This document shows, one piece after another, positions 5,569 through 5,952 of a stretch of 5,952 nucleotides of DNA. Each line of letters begins with the position of its first letter. Position 1 is the stretch's first letter. Source of the stretch: Methylobacteriaceae bacterium (GTDB lineage Bacteria > Pseudomonadota > Alphaproteobacteria > Rhizobiales > Beijerinckiaceae); contig JAISTL010000194.1 of the NCBI GenBank assembly GCA_031272615.1, positions 1 through 5,952 of the forward strand, read 5' to 3'. Under the pieces are notes generated by a model. That model saw only the letters and a program-made list of their open reading frames with translations. It had not been told where the DNA came from and searched no databases. The translations under genes and the position numbers were made by a program.

Positions 5569-5952
5569 GGCGCCGGAGGTGCGACATGTCAACCGCTGGG
5601 GTATGTGGCTGAACTGGATTGTGTCGCTTCGCTCGCGGGTGACGGGCGCCGCCGTCCACCTGGCCCCCGGGATTCCCGTAATCGTCGCCGAACTGCCAAA
5701 TACGCCCGACACCCGAAGCCCCGTTTGTCACCCAGTCTTTTTTATCAACTGTTTGCGGGTTTGTTTTGGACGTATCATACTGCAGTCCGTTATACAGGCC
5801 TTTCCAGCCCGTCACTCCGGCGGCAATCGCCGGCGCGAAATCCAAAAAATCACTGCTCGACGCATCCGACCCGCGATAAACAATGTAAATCGTACCGTCG
5901 ATCTCAACCACACGCGCGCAAAAGCCGGTGGAGTAGTTGTAGTAGTAGCCGT
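5522..5952 (-). pseudogene. 3' remnant of a class 3 lipase-like gene ending in repeat-derived codons
   Basis: The frame runs in from beyond the right edge (so no start is seen) to a TAA at 5522-5524, giving 142 visible residues. The first 95 or so look like part of a lipase class 3/phospholipase-like alpha/beta hydrolase. They include GFCARVVEIDGTIYIVYRGSD, which matches the 'ViaFRGTd' strand of that group, and further on KKDWVTNGASGVGRIWQF, which resembles the DWxTNxxxGxG…Q segment that precedes the nucleophile elbow. The expected GHSLGG serine motif never arrives. From about 5650 downward the codons come from the two dispersed repeat copies (GGARHPRAKRHNP…, then HCERSEAIQANPL). The enzyme domain is therefore cut just before its catalytic serine. 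I infer a degenerate or truncated gene. A functional, non-catalytic product is possible but less likely. The family call is moderate, the truncation call fairly strong. Confidence 0.6.
5614..5645. repeat. Third, decayed copy of the 32-bp repeat arm
   Basis: CTGGATTG, then TCGCTTCGCTCGC, then TGACGG appear in the same order and orientation as in the right arm at 5537-5567. Differences are a small change after CTGGATTG (TG for CT) and GGG for AA before TGACGG. It lies 46 bases beyond the perfect inverted repeat, inside the lipase-like frame. Confidence 0.75.

Noticed and set aside
5497..5712. 71-codon minus-strand frame containing VIASEAKQSR
   Set aside because: This peptide is the translation of the dispersed repeat in another frame, a common annotation artefact.

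Overview
The window looks like chromosomal DNA from a GC-rich Gram-negative bacterium, most likely an alphaproteobacterium. The evidence is strong G/C preference at third codon positions, good Shine-Dalgarno sites, a Kef-type antiporter, and an intergenic palindromic repeat whose translation (…HCERSEAIQ… / …VIASEAKQS…) often turns up as spurious protein in proteobacterial annotations. The lineage call is inference and cannot be narrowed from this sequence.

Left part (1-2204, plus strand): a compact acyl-activation operon. The 3' end of an unrecognised gene overlaps the start codon of a 550-residue AMP-forming acyl ligase of the fatty acyl-AMP ligase (FAAL)-like group. A 78-residue acyl carrier protein with its phosphopantetheine serine follows 18 bases later. 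The natural reading is that the ligase adenylates a carboxylic acid and loads it onto this carrier, for a lipid- or natural-product-type pathway whose other enzymes lie upstream of the window. A GC hairpin downstream may end the transcript.

Middle (2205-4654): a universal stress protein of the UspF/UspG type has its own extended -10 promoter. It converges on a 602-residue KefB/KefC-type cation:proton antiporter on the minus strand, with only 35 bases between the two stop codons. Both fit envelope, ion and stress physiology, but nothing in the sequence links them to the acyl operon.

Right part (about 4625-5952): almost 900 bases with no convincing gene, then the 3' remnant of a class 3 lipase-like gene on the minus strand. 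This stretch is crowded with structured DNA: an A/T-flanked hairpin resembling a minus-strand terminator, two small GC hairpins, an inverted pair of GTGGAC-type arrays (one arm has three perfect 9-bp tandem copies), a perfect 32-bp inverted repeat, and a third, decayed copy of that repeat. The repeats run into the lipase-like reading frame, which loses its homology before the expected catalytic serine motif and ends in repeat-derived codons.

No tRNA, rRNA, CRISPR array, insertion sequence or transposase was seen. The parts most worth a second look are the repeat mosaic at 5170-5650 and the partner-less ligase/carrier pair.
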